This document shows, in pieces, positions 51,332 to 62,235 of a stretch of 64,000 bases of DNA. The first letter of the stretch is position 1; the number at the start of each line of letters is the position of its first letter. The translations under genes and the position numbers were made by a program. Origin of the DNA: Symbiodinium natans (lineage: Eukaryota; Sar; Dinophyceae; Suessiales; Symbiodiniaceae); NCBI GenBank assembly GCA_905221605.1, contig CAJNDS010001147.1, forward strand, positions 331,012 to 395,011, written 5' to 3'. The notes beneath the pieces were generated by a model that had not been told where the DNA came from, did no database searches, and saw only the letters and a program-made list of their open reading frames with translations.

Positions 51332-53824
51332 TCAACGGAAAGAATTCACTGGCTTGGAGTCGAGTTGCTCCATGGATGGCAAAGTGCCATCTTTCAAAGC
51401 TTTCAGCACCACCTTCCACACCTTGCCCTGGTGGTCTGCCTTGCTAGGCGACTTTCTGCCTAACTGTGCCCAGTATTTCAGCATTCGCAAAGTGACATCC
51501 GGCCCATCGATGTTGGAGCTGCGAGTTTTTGTGCAGCTGGCAGTTTCTCCTTCATGCTTGGGATGCTTGCACGTCATCTGAAATCCGGTCTTTGTCGGAG
51601 TAATTCTGCACTGGCCATACATGACAGCAACATCGGACCGTCTTGTAGCACCCTTTGCCCTTGGCTTGGCTTTGCCCGCAGCCCGCCTTGCTGCTGGCTC
51701 AGAACCACTATCAGAGCCCGAGCTTGAGGACGATGACGAAGGTTCGGCCTCGCTGCTAGAAGATGAAGAAGAAGAGGAAGACGAGCTCGAGGCCGCTTTG
51801 CCAGCTGCCCCGGCCTCATCCTGGATGTCGTCCCCACACTCAGCGACAGCATCTTTCTCTCTAGCATCAAGCTCAGCGTCGAGTTGCTCCAGTGCCTCGG
51901 CCTCGTCACCCACGGCCGCCTCGGCCTCGTGCACTTCCGCCTCGGCCTCATCTTGGCATTCGAAGTCGGCAGCGTCTTCCAATTGAAGGCCCTTTTTTGC
52001 ATGGCTACGCTTAACCCGTTTCCTGGGTTCAGGCCGGGGAACCAGAGCAGCCTCGCTCACCCAGACATCCTCGTCCTCCATGAACATGATGGCAGCCTGT
52101 CGCCGCTGAGGCTGCTTGCGCTCAGGCTTCCCCAAAAGCTTTGCATAGACGGCTGTGGTCTGCAAGTGTGGCACAGGCTGGTCAAGCTGATCTGCAGTGA
52201 GCAAGCAGATGAGATACTCTCGGCACAGGGTCACCTGACTAGCAAGATAATACCATATCTTCGGAGAGCTTCCATGCGTATAACTGGCTCCATCTGCCAA
52301 AGACTTCCTAGATTCAACGCTCTGATGCTCCCAGCCCTTCTCTCGGAGCGAAAGAAGCAGCTCTATGATTTCCATTTCCTCAAAGGGCACATCTCGAGCT
52401 TTGAAAACCCTGTCGTTGCTCTGCAAAGCAGTCGACACCTGAACATGCCGATGGCCCTGCTGCGTCAAAACCCAGCCACCTTCCACGTCTCGAGTTGCAA
52501 GGCCCAGGCTTTCCAGCTTCTGCAAAAGATCCGATTTGCCACTGTGCAAAGGATCGTTACTTGCAACAACATACGGACCAGCTGCAAGCAGATCGTGCAG
52601 CAAAGACGTTCGAATCGCCTCTTGGTCTTCAAGGTTGCTGAGGGCAGTGCCATCATCATCTGGCAACCTCATGTGGTAGAACAAATCACTGGTGTGGTCC
52701 CATCTACGCATTCGCAACAAGCTGTCCAAAGGTAGAGCCTCCAAGCTGAGAACAACTGGAGTTGCAGCGGCATCAGCGGCATCTGCATCCATCGATTGCA
52801 GGCTGACAGGGCTGGAATCCACAAACACACGGTACTGATCATGACTTGTCTTCTTGAAAGAGTTCACCCTCAGAAAGGAAACGGCCCAATCAGACTTCTG
52901 CATGCCGGTGCTTCTGGGCACGCGAACATCTCCAACGGCCTTTCGCACGACCTGCAAAAACACATGTCCTGCAAGAGTGAAGGAATTCCAGTCCAAGACA
53001 GGCTCCGGATCTTCTGGCAAATGACTTTGCGCAGTCCAACGCAAACTGCTCAGAGCGGCTTCTGAAAACGGCATGGAGAACACAGCATCACAAGCAGACC
53101 CCCCGTGCGCATCTTCCAAGAGAGGTGCTATGCTGAGCAAGGCGTATTTCTTCAAGATCTCATCCGAGGCAGCACTGTGACTAAGTTGGCTGCCATGCTC
53201 AAGATGCAGTAGCAGCGCTGCCTCCGCAGCGGAGCCACACGCAAGCTGTCCAGCCTGCGCCTTCTTGCCTCTTACCCGTCGACCCACCTGTGAAGAACTG
53301 CATGAAGCTTGAGACCCGGGATCTGCAGATGCTGCTGGTGCCGGTGCTTCCGCAGACGGAGCAGCACTGGCAGCACCTCCACCTCCACCGCCGGCCCCAT
53401 CGGAGGCCCCACCGGCCCCACCCAGACCCGATCCTGGAGGACCAAGCACCGCTGGCTGCCCTGAACCGGAGCCGTCCGACATATCCGGCCGCGGCAAAGG
53501 TAGCAAGGGATTGTCGGGAGGTCGTGGGGGTGCAACATCTGGCCAGGACTGCTCTCTCTGGTACATGGTTCGTGGATCGGCATGGTAGACTATTTTCATG
53601 TGCATTGGATCTCGATAATGGGCAATATGGGCTGTGGACGGATGGTTCTGCAAGCCCAAAGCACTGAGAGCCCTCGCGGGACTGTGCACTGAATCATAAA
53701 ACGAAGCCAGTTTCATCAGCATCTGTGGATTGTCGGCTGTGGCACTTCGCAGATAGTTCATTCTCCGACCCAAGCTTACATAGGCTGGAGTGTGATTCCG
53801 GGCCAGGGCGATCTTTTTGTGTAT
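51332..53824 (-). CDS. Transposase-like gene, last exon (basic, acidic and zinc-like C-terminal region)
   Basis: The exon begins after a CCCTGCAG acceptor with IHKKIALARNHTPAYVSLGR, joined in phase 0 to EGDHAQ of the exon upstream. Then come a Pro/Gly-rich linker, a helical region (about residues 180-480), an acidic part, a poly-Ser tract and a C-terminal module QMTCKHPKHEGETASCTKTR with Cys and His spaced as a zinc ribbon. It ends LDSKPVNSFR and stop. I recall similar C-terminal modules (TC..P.H...C.KTR) in many dinoflagellate repeated proteins. It completes the protein that starts at 56855 or 56687. Confidence 0.55.
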   Translation of the reverse strand: MHKKIALARNHTPAYVSLGRRMNYLRSATADNPQMLMKLASFYDSVHSPARALSALGLQNHPSTAHIAHYRDPMHMKIVYHADPRTMYQREQSWPDVAPPRPPDNPLLPLPRPDMSDGSGSGQPAVLGPPGSGLGGAGGASDGAGGGGGGAASAAPSAEAPAPAASADPGSQASCSSSQVGRRVRGKKAQAGQLACGSAAEAALLLHLEHGSQLSHSAASDEILKKYALLSIAPLLEDAHGGSACDAVFSMPFSEAALSSLRWTAQSHLPEDPEPVLDWNSFTLAGHVFLQVVRKAVGDVRVPRSTGMQKSDWAVSFLRVNSFKKTSHDQYRVFVDSSPVSLQSMDADAADAAATPVVLSLEALPLDSLLRMRRWDHTSDLFYHMRLPDDDGTALSNLEDQEAIRTSLLHDLLAAGPYVVASNDPLHSGKSDLLQKLESLGLATRDVEGGWVLTQQGHRHVQVSTALQSNDRVFKARDVPFEEMEIIELLLSLREKGWEHQSVESRKSLADGASYTHGSSPKIWYYLASQVTLCREYLICLLTADQLDQPVPHLQTTAVYAKLLGKPERKQPQRRQAAIMFMEDEDVWVSEAALVPRPEPRKRVKRSHAKKGLQLEDAADFECQDEAEAEVHEAEAAVGDEAEALEQLDAELDAREKDAVAECGDDIQDEAGAAGKAASSSSSSSSSSSSSEAEPSSSSSSSGSDSGSEPAARRAAGKAKPRAKGATRRSDVAVMYGQCRITPTKTGFQMTCKHPKHEGETASCTKTRSSNIDGPDVTLRMLKYWAQLGRKSPSKADHQGKVWKVVLKALKDGTLPSMEQLDSKPVNSFR

Positions 53825-54097
53825 CTGCAGGGGTTGATGTGAACCAGCATGAAGCTCGAAATCATGTCAGCAGCATAAGAACTTAATGTGATTTTGAAAC
53901 CCGGCCTGGACCTTGCACATACTCTGTCCTTCTAGTTCTGACATTCCCCTATCCTCACCACCCTTCTTCTTGCTTGCTCCCTCCCCTTCTTATTGCGCAC
54001 ACCTTGACCATTGAAAACCGTGCTTTCAACCGTACAGTACACCCAAACCACGACTGCCAATTGCACCATGCAAAACCGAAACACTTTCCGAGCCCGC

Positions 54098-54927
54098 CTG
54101 CGCATGGTCGCCTTCCACTGCTCGCTCTGCGGTCGGGCAATATCGCAGCTTGCCCAAGAAATGCAAAAGGTCCGGCAAGCCTTCAATGTCAGCACCCTCC
54201 AAGTACTGCTCTGCTTGCTCCCTCACTGGTGACTGCTGTAACTCGGCCAGCAGTTGGGAACTTCGTGGCATGTCAAGGCACCTCCTGAGAAATCGTTTGG
54301 AGACCGCCGGTAACAAATGGGCACACCCGAAGACACAGTAGGGCGGGTGCCTCCAATGATCCAGCCTCAGGTTGAGGACAAACACAAGGTGCGCACGTCC
54401 ACGCTCAAACTCCTGCAGGATGGTTGCACGAGATGCTGGGCTGATGTCTCTGGGGAGATTGCTCAAAAGCTCTGCAGCACTGGTGTTGTTCAATTCCCGC
54501 ACAAGGTTGTGAAACTCCAGGGCTGCCAGCTCCGGGGCCCTGCAACCTCTCAAAGGACAGTGGGCCCAGACATCCTTTACCTTTGCAGGAAAGTCTTTGT
54601 GGGGAAGTTTGCCATGGCATGGACAAGTTTCTGCCCAATGCAAACACGACTTGATTACCTGGGCTAGGTAACGCAACATCCTCAAAGTGGCCCAGAACTC
54701 TGGAGACGTTAGTGCAGAATCCACGATAGCAAGATCCACACCATACCCACCCTCGTCGTTTTGGTTGGCCCGCTGGTTCCCATATCTGTTCAAGTTCCAA
54801 CCATACCGAAGACTAGCTTCAATCTGCAACAGCTCGACAACACAGTGTGCAAGGCTGCCCCACCGACTTGGATTGAGTTTGGCTTGGAAGGACTTGATTT
54901 CAGCTTGAAGGTGCCGGCCTATCCTGC
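54098..54927 (-). CDS. Transposase-like gene, exon with WGSL and VEGDH (putative catalytic Glu)
   Basis: The exon follows a TTGCTTTTCAG acceptor and reads HLQAEIKSFQAKLNPSRWGS, then LRYGWN and a helix-rich section. It ends ERAVEGDHAQ at a CAG|GCGGGC donor (GC type). Reading past this donor gives an unnatural sequence, whereas the join to 53824 is smooth. The Glu at 54113-54115 is the candidate third catalytic residue. The intron 53825-54097 is 273 nt. Confidence 0.5.
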
Positions 54928-54952
54928 CTGAAAAGCAAGATTCCAGGAGTCG

Positions 54953-55490
54953 CTACTTGGACTCTCTGCGGCATAAGAATTTGGAAACATGCGTCAGCTG
55001 CTTCACAGTGGCATCGAACGTCAACATGGATCTGCCCAAGTCAACAGTGGAATTGTGTATGATGTGCATAAGCCCTGCAACACCCACGGAGTTCCTGAAA
55101 TCGATCGTAGCTTCAAGATCTGCCTGGTTTGCGAGGGGCGGTGCCAAGTCATGCTCATCCCCACCCTCGGCCTGATACGTCACCCAAGGCAGAATGTTCC
55201 TGACCAGTACAGGAGGCACCTTGTGCAGTCCAATCTCGGCACCTTGATCCGTGGTAAATGAAAAGATGGAGTCTGCAAATTTCGCGAGGCCCAAGGCACT
55301 TCCTGTCTCCAAGAAAAAGCAATGAGCAGCAGCATGAAACTTATGGTACAACTTCGCATGTCCACTTCCCAGCACAACCGCGGGGAGCAAATGTGTGTCC
55401 ATGCAACAGTCCATCTCTGCCTGCAGCTCGACCTCTCTCAAAGCTGTCCGTGCCAAAACGTCATCGTCCGGAGCATCGAGATAACTGCTC
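54953..55490 (-). CDS. Transposase-like gene, exon with TTDQGAE (putative second Asp)
   Basis: The frame reads LWSSYLDAPDDDVLARTALR, later VLGSGHAKLYHKFHAA and FSFTTDQGAEIGLHKVPPV, then LMHIIHNSTVDLGRSM. The Asp in TTDQG (55247-55249) is the candidate second catalytic residue. It is joined to the exon upstream by a short intron or frame change near 55460-55516, and to the exon downstream across about 40 nt. Confidence 0.5.
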
Positions 55491-56855
55491 CATAGGTTCT
55501 GTGACTCCAAGAACATGGAGAAACATATCTTTGCAATTCGATCTCAACATGGATGAAACTCTGATGAACTCAAAGTCGTAATGACCCTGAACTGACGAAT
55601 CCACCATGACATATCTCACAACACCGCCTTCTTCATCAGCCCTTGCATTCACAGAACGCCGGTGCAGCATCAATGCAACATCGACACTGAGCCTTGCTCG
55701 GGATACCTTGGTGGCACTAGGCACCCGCAGGCCCAAACCATGAGCATCACCATTAACAGTTGCCAACACAGCTTCTGCAAACACCTTGGGAAGCGCAATT
55801 TCCACTGCCTTGAGCAGGACCTGCTTCAAGTCTGCAACATCTCTCAAGTGACTGCCCATCAACATACATTGTATAATGTACGTAGCTTGAAAAGGTAGTC
55901 GCGGTGTGCAAACCCGGCCTTGCGACTGCAGCACCCTGCTGTTCAAATGATTGACATCAAGCTCATCGCGCATACGCTGCATCATGTACGCGGCCCGATA
56001 GCATGAATCTAGCAAAGAAGCATCCTGCTCAGAGTTCGGGTTGAGTCGCAAAGCCATCTGCCTAATCGTGTCAGCAATTTCTTCAGCCATACTTGCAGAC
56101 AATCGTGGTTCTGCGAAATTCTGCACCTGCCGTGGCACAACAAACTGATTGGCCAAGTCGGGAAGATGAGACCAGCCAATGACTCTGGATCTGTGACGAA
56201 CACCCACTGAAAACAAGTGCTCCGGGGAAGGATCTGGCAAGGCAAAATAGGACCAATGTTTTCTCGCAAGAAAAAAACTATGAGCTCCGGGAAGACGCAC
56301 AACCAAGTGACAATCAGAATCAACCCATTCCGGCAGAGGAACCCCAAAATCTTGCGACAGTTGCTTTACAAGATCTTCAGGAGAAAAAAGATCCAACTTT
56401 GAGAAGAACGACTTCAGCTTGCGACGGTCTGTGACTGGCAGTTCCGTGGGCTTTGCGAAAGGCAGGACCTGCTCCACCTTGAAGTAGTAAAGCCCTCCCG
56501 CGTGCAAACAATCTGTGCCGAACACTGCTTGCCAGAAATTATACTGATCCCGCTGACCCTGGTCCAGGACTGCTAAAGCGTGGTAGCGAAAACCAACATC
56601 CAATAACGCGACACCCACAATTTGATCATGCTTCAGGTCATGTGCCCAGGGATCCTGTCGGAACAAGGCTGCTTCAGCGTCACTCATGCATTGCAAAGAG
56701 CAGCCATTCCAATCCGTAGAATACCGGCCCGAGAGGGAATTGCCCCATGACTGTTTCTGGCCGTGCGTTGCCAGCCAGCAACAAAAGACCATCAAGAAAC
56801 GCATGTCCTGTTCCCACAAACACAAACTGGTTGCTGCCTGGCATAGGGGGTCCAA
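55461..56855 (-). CDS. Transposase-like gene, first exon with VDSS (putative first Asp)
   Basis: Good coding composition from MSDAEAALFRQDPWAHDLK onwards, so the true start may be the ATG at 56687 rather than 56855. The middle section is helix-rich. Near the end, RYVMVDSSVQGHYDFEFI carries an Asp (55599-55601) in a D-S-S context that begins the catalytic fold of DDE/RNase H-like enzymes. With TTDQG and VEGDH downstream the order D-D-E fits a DDE-type transposase. I recall the same trio (DASPQ, TTDLG, EGPHA) in an abundant dinoflagellate protein family, but could not check. Confidence 0.5.
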   Translation of the reverse strand: MDPLCQAATSLCLWEQDMRFLMVFCCWLATHGQKQSWGNSLSGRYSTDWNGCSLQCMSDAEAALFRQDPWAHDLKHDQIVGVALLDVGFRYHALAVLDQGQRDQYNFWQAVFGTDCLHAGGLYYFKVEQVLPFAKPTELPVTDRRKLKSFFSKLDLFSPEDLVKQLSQDFGVPLPEWVDSDCHLVVRLPGAHSFFLARKHWSYFALPDPSPEHLFSVGVRHRSRVIGWSHLPDLANQFVVPRQVQNFAEPRLSASMAEEIADTIRQMALRLNPNSEQDASLLDSCYRAAYMMQRMRDELDVNHLNSRVLQSQGRVCTPRLPFQATYIIQCMLMGSHLRDVADLKQVLLKAVEIALPKVFAEAVLATVNGDAHGLGLRVPSATKVSRARLSVDVALMLHRRSVNARADEEGGVVRYVMVDSSVQGHYDFEFIRVSSMLRSNCKDMFLHVLGVTEPMEQLSRCSGR

Positions 56856-56875
56856 ATTGGGGGGGGCTTGTGTAT

Positions 56876-58870
56876 CTTGAGTGTGCTGGCCTTCTGAACT
56901 TCTGGGGCCTTGTGGGGTTTACCTGCGAAATTCGGGCACCTACTCGCGATGCCTGTCCTGTTACTATTGCACCGTTGCATGGTAACGTCGTAACTTCATA
57001 CACTACACGATGTTGTCTGCAACATTCAGGCTCAATTTTGCATTGCTTCTTGTGCAACAAGTGGGCAGCGGCAATGCCCCAAAGCCGTCCGATCAAAAAA
57101 ACTCTCGCAAAAAAAACATGCAGTAACGCAATGACAGGAGTCTGGAGTCATGCAGTGGACTTCAGTGGAACCTTCAACATCCGGCAGGCTCGCAAGCAGC
57201 CATGGCATTCGGAATTCTGAGTGTGCCCTGGGAATCTCCCATCATGCCAACCCCGCGATTCTCCGTCGGACCTTTCAAACTTGAAGTGTATCAGAAAAAT
57301 CGCAAGCCTTCTTGAACTTCGAATTTTGACAGCAAGTCCAAGGGCCAAGGACTCCTGGGACCCAAGACATGGAAAGTACCTAGCTCAAAATTGATGGCTA
57401 GCTTCATCGGAAACATCTGATTGATCACTTCTTCCTTCCCCCGCCCCCTAGTTGCCGTTGGAATCTGAAATTTTGCCCCTCGGAAATCCTGATAATATCC
57501 TTGCTCCCAGCACAAACCTAAATCCAAAGCCAAAGCGCCCTAAAGTTACCAAAGTAGTCTAATCCTGCTGGGCCTGCCTTGGCATTTCCTTCTGCAGCCA
57601 TTTTGCGGCATGTGAACATTCGAAAAGGCAACAAGAATAACTTTGTTGGCTGGGACTGAAATAGAGCAGACTAGAAAGCTGTGCACTAGACACTGACCGA
57701 AGGACCGAAGGAAAACACGTTTGCAATAACTGCATAGATTTCAAACAATACAGCACATTTTCTCGCCCACATCATCGAACACAAGGAAACTAGACAAAGC
57801 AAACTCAGATTTAGAAGCCCAACCTTCGACTCGCAACAAAGGGCAGTCGCAAATCGTAAAGGCGAGGCAGAAGTGCCCCCGTCCCGGCCTGTCCCGTTAG
57901 TCTCTGACATGTTTTCCAAAAGAAAGAGGCAAAGAGGTGGACCATCTATGTTATGCACTTTTATGCACTGCTGCACTATGCACCGAAAGCCGAAATTGGT
58001 TTTCCCAATTTTTTCTGACGATGCTACATCACTTTTTTCCAGAGAGACACAGACTCGTGACTTCGTCAATGTTCTTTCAGGCTACTCGGCAGCTCAACAA
58101 AGTTTTCCGTGTGCCACAGGATTTGGCACCTGTTCTTTACAAGTTACACGAGTTTCAAGCATGCTTAGGGGGAGCTTCAGCGCACGAACCATGAAGCATG
58201 ATAGCCACGCACTGCCCTCTTCCCTCACATAGCAGTTGGTGTTTGCTGAGCTTGGCATCGCTCTTGGACACGAAGCGGTGACCACAGTGGTGGGACCCCC
58301 AACACCGAACCCCCAAGAACGAAACAGGAAAGTTAGCAGAGGGAGGCATTTACTGCAGTCCCGACTGGCTGCAGGCACTCTACCAGCTTTGGCGCCAAGG
58401 AGTGAACCTCTGCCTGAGCACAGGCGCGCTTCTGGGACGCCGAGCGGCGGCCACTGAAGCCGGGCAACTTGGCAGCGTGAGGTCAAGGTGCGCCCTGCGG
58501 GTCTGGATCATGAACCAGCAGCGCGGCCTGCTGCTTGCTGGAGGCCACGGACGTCATGTTGCGGGAGCCGGGACCGGCGCAGGCCGAGCCTTTTCGCGGA
58601 CTGAAAAAACGCCGCACGCACAAACGTGAGAGAGGCGGCCCCACGTTGCCCTGACGCTCCTTTGAATTCGTTTCGTAACACGTGAAAAAGCCCGTTTTTT
58701 GTCACTCCAGCAGCGAGCCGCGTTGAAGTCGCGCAGCTGCCTGATTGCCAGACTCCTGGAAGCTGCCTTCGGCGCCGCGTTGAAGTCCCGCCCGCAGCTG
58801 CCGCACAGCCTGCGGCCTGGCTAGAGCCTTTGGACGGGCTCTCCGCTCCTGGGGCACCGGCTGCGTCAGC
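56876..58870. other. No supported gene
   Basis: Open frames on both strands are short and unnatural, except an alternative minus-strand frame at 56680-56850 (QFVFVGTGHAFLDGLL) that could be a first exon of the transposase-like gene. No repeats of note. Confidence 0.45.
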
Positions 58871-58879
58871 AGCCGTGGC

Positions 58880-60500
58880 GTCCGTCATGGAGTCGTGGCT
58901 TTCCAGCCGCTTCGCCGGCCCGTACTGGAGCTGGAGGCTCCTTGCCGGGCCCTGAAGTGCCGCAGCCGCCGTTGCCGGCCTCTGTCAGCTTCCTGTTGCG
59001 CTGGAACTTCGCGGCATTGTCCTGGAGCACGCGGAAGTACGTGGCCGGCTTGCTCCACATTGTCGGGCGCCGCGTGCACCGTCTGAACGCTTGATGCGGC
59101 GCACCGCCCCCTCGGGAGCGCCTGCTTCTGCCCAAACTCGCCCCTCGTCCGTGGTCGCCACGCTCTGGTGAAGACGACCAGCCCGCGCTTGTTCCTGCTC
59201 CTGTTGTTTTGACTTAAGTCGATCAGGTCGGCCTGTTGGGCCCTTGGCCGCGCTCTTTGCGCGGGGCCGTGGCTTGGCCAGCACCCGCCTCGCCACGTCC
59301 TGCGCCAGCGCCGTGCGCGCCCTCTGGAAGGTCAGGTCGCGGTTCTCGGGAACTCCCGCCGTTGATACAGCTTCCGCGCCCCCTGCACGCCGAAGTCCTC
59401 GGCCAGGCGTGTTTTTGCGATCGCCCCGCTTCTTTCCCTTGTTCTCGACCGCCTCCACGCGCGCCTGCAGCTTCTTGCCATTTGGGAAACCGCTCGCGCA
59501 GGAAGTGGTTCAGTGCGATGCATGCTCGTTTCATGTCGAATGCTTTCGAAATGGCTGGGGAATTGCCTCCCGTGAGCATACAGTCCCAGGGCGCAGTGAC
59601 CCCGCGCCGATGCCCCGCTGGCGCCCCTGATGCTTCCATTGTGTGGACCACACATCCAGCAGCCGGACGACGTTTGACTCGGAGGGTCGCTCTAGGACGG
59701 CCTCGCATGCAGACGAGAGCTCCGGATTCATTTTTTATATGTTTCCATTCATTCGGTCTCGATGCCAAAGCAGAAGCATCTCTGGATGCTCCGCAATCCA
59801 AGGGTCCCGTTTGGATGTCCACCACTGCGGCGGCGTTTCCATCGGAGGGGTCCTTCACGCAGGTCGGCCTGCAGCCGGTCGTTAAGCCCCTCCGCCGCGC
59901 TCTTGCCCAGGAGAGCTAACACCACGCCAGGTCGGTCCGCAGCGCTCCTGGTGGGCAGGCAAAGCACTCCGCGGGCCTTGGTCGACAGCCCCCTCTGGCA
60001 GCGAAGGGCGCCGGCGGCAGCTGCGCCATCCCGCCGCACGGGCCAGAAAGCACGATCACGCGGAACATGCGCCCAATGAACTTTGTCTCGACCCCTTTAA
60101 GCACGCGGTGTCCAGGCGGCGTTCGAATGAGGCGCGCGCGTCCTCGACAATGCTGGCCACGCACTGGCCTCAACGGCGCCATGTGCAGGCTCATCATCAG
60201 GGCGCTCCACTGGGACCTCAACCTCCTCAGCCGGCCGCAGCACCTCCACCTGCAGCTTGACTTTCAAGAAAAAGGAAGCTGCAACCGCAGCGTCGCATCC
60301 ACCCAGGGACGCCTCGCGCGAAGGTCGCCGATGCCCATCCGCACGTCCGGGCCGCGGGGTTCCAGCAAGAGCTCCTGCAGCCAGAAGCTCTCGCGAACCC
60401 GCTTCAAGCGGCCATTGCGAAGAGCGACGATTAGTTGTTGCAGCTATTTCTATTTCTTTCTTTTGTTGCGGACGGAGGCACGGACGAGCAGAGTGACACA
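58880..60500 (-). pseudogene. Decayed minus-strand gene with at least five frame changes
   Basis: In sense order the natural reading hops between frames: AASFFLKVKLQVEVLRPAEE (about 60280), RVLKGVETKFIGRMFRVIVL (about 60090), DRPGVVLALLGKSAAEGLND (about 59930), NAAAVVDIQTGPLDCGASRD (about 59830), MKRACIALNHFLRERFPKWQ (about 59510), NRDLTFQRARTALAQDVARR (about 59330) and MWSKPATYFRVLQDNAAKFQ (about 59060). No family is recognised. Frame changes about every 200 bp without splice consensus suggest accumulated indels. Confidence 0.45.
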
Positions 60501-61380
60501 TCTGGACGGGCTTCACACACATGACTCAAACAGGGTTTTTTGCGAAAGTTTCGCCCTCCATAGCGGCCCTCACCAGCAACATGTCGAGGCAGCATCAGAA
60601 AAACCTACATAGCCTTCATCGCCTTCGTGGCCTTCATGACCTTCATTGCCTTCATGTTGGAACTGTTTCTGGCATCGAGGCCAGAGCATCGCTGAAGCGG
60701 GCTATAGCTCCATCTTTGCTGCTTCTCGGATCGGCAGAAACTTGCGCAAACAGAGTTAAACAAAGGAGTTCGCTCGCCTGAGTAGACTGTCCAGACGCGT
60801 GCCATCGTTGCCAGTTGCGCTAAGGCGCACTGGTGTCGGCCGCGTCGGCTCTTCCTTTCCCATAAGGCGCAACAAGAAATGGTTTCGACTCGTGCGGGAA
60901 AAAGGAACAGCACTTCGCCTGTTTAGCAATGATTTCCGATATTTGCCGACATCTTTTACACGATTTTTAACGATTTTCCGCTTTGTTTTGGATGCGTTTT
61001 TTGAGCGCGTAGCATGTGTTTGTGTCTTTCAGCCTGTAGCACCTGTTAGCCCTTCCCTCCCCCGTCTTGTGCTCCCTGTCAGGCTCGCCTCTGGTCTTCT
61101 TTTGCAGTGCGGGTCCTGGTGGTTGCAAGGTTGTTAAGGGCTAGTTCGGTTTCAGGCGGCTTGGAGGTCCGAGGCTGTCAGGCTTTTTGCGTTTGAGCGT
61201 CCGTGCGCCTGCAATGTTTTTTTTTTTTCTTCCAAAACCTCGGGAGACCAGGCTGCGGGCTCCCACAACCTGCTGACAGGTTCCTCACAGTTGGCTGGCC
61301 GAACGGGCCTCTTTTGGTCAAGGTTTTTCTGCACGTTGGTGGTTGACGGCTTGCTCCGCCGAAAGATGAGGAAGTGAAGC
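60501..61380. other. No supported gene
   Basis: Plus-strand CTTCATCGCCTTCGTGGCCT-type hexamer repetition near 60617-60660. No coding evidence. Confidence 0.5.
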
Positions 61381-61384
61381 AAAC

Positions 61385-62225
61385 CCCCTAAGCCCTAAAC
61401 CCCAAACCCTAAACCCTAAACCCTCAACCCTCAACCCTAAACCCTAAACCCTAAGCCCCTAAGTGCACGCACCCTCCCGCTGAGCCTGAGCCGCTGAGTC
61501 CTAAGCCCGAGGACACCCGAGGTTTGCCTCAGCACTCAGATGAAGCATCCTTAGGGTTTCGGGCTTAGGGTTTCGGGTTTAGGGTTTTTTATGCGCGACC
61601 CTCCAGGAGAAGGTCAAGGCCGCTGGCGCCGCCCAACCGCGGCCTCCGCAACCGCTGCCCGGCCGCAGCTCGCGTGCCAATCCTAAACTTCCCGACCCTA
61701 AATTAGACATATTAAGCTCAGCTAAAGCCCCTGAAGAATCTTAAAGCCAACACAAGCTCCAACCTCCAAGCCCTGAGGTTTAGGGTTTAGGGTTTGGCTC
61801 AAGGCCTTCGGCCAGGAAAGCAACCAAACATCTTCGATCCCTTGCGAGGTGGCGAAGTCCAAGACAGCAATGCTAATGGCCGGTGGCGGTGCAGCTTCCA
61901 AAATTAGAGCTAACGAAACCCCCTAAACCCTAAACCCTAAACCCTAAACCCTAAACGCGAAACCCTAAACCTTGTCAGAACCTTTGCTGGGCCCGTTTCT
62001 TGAAAAGGCGGTTGAGGGTTTTGGTTTATAAGGGTAAGAGCTTCAACGTTTTGAATGGGCTTTCAACTTCTTTTGCCCGAATCCCAAGCTGCCCTTGAGC
62101 ACCACTTTGCAAAGCCCTTCGTCAGCTAAGCAGAGGAGCACCCTTGACCCTGAGTCCTAAGCCCTAAGCCCTCTAAGCCCTCTAAGCCCTCTAAGCCCTC
62201 TAAGCCCTCTAAGCCCTCTCAGCCC
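61385..62225. repeat. Interstitial telomere-like tracts in both orientations
   Basis: CCCTAAA-type tracts occur at 61385-61458 and 61918-61968, TTTAGGG-type at 61552-61588 and 61776-61796, and a CTAAGCCCT/CTCTAAGCC tandem at 62155-62235. Units are degenerate (CCCTCAA, CCCTAAG, TTTCGGG variants). Between them lies sequence without a supported gene. Confidence 0.85.
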
Positions 62226-62235
62226 TCTAAGCCCT

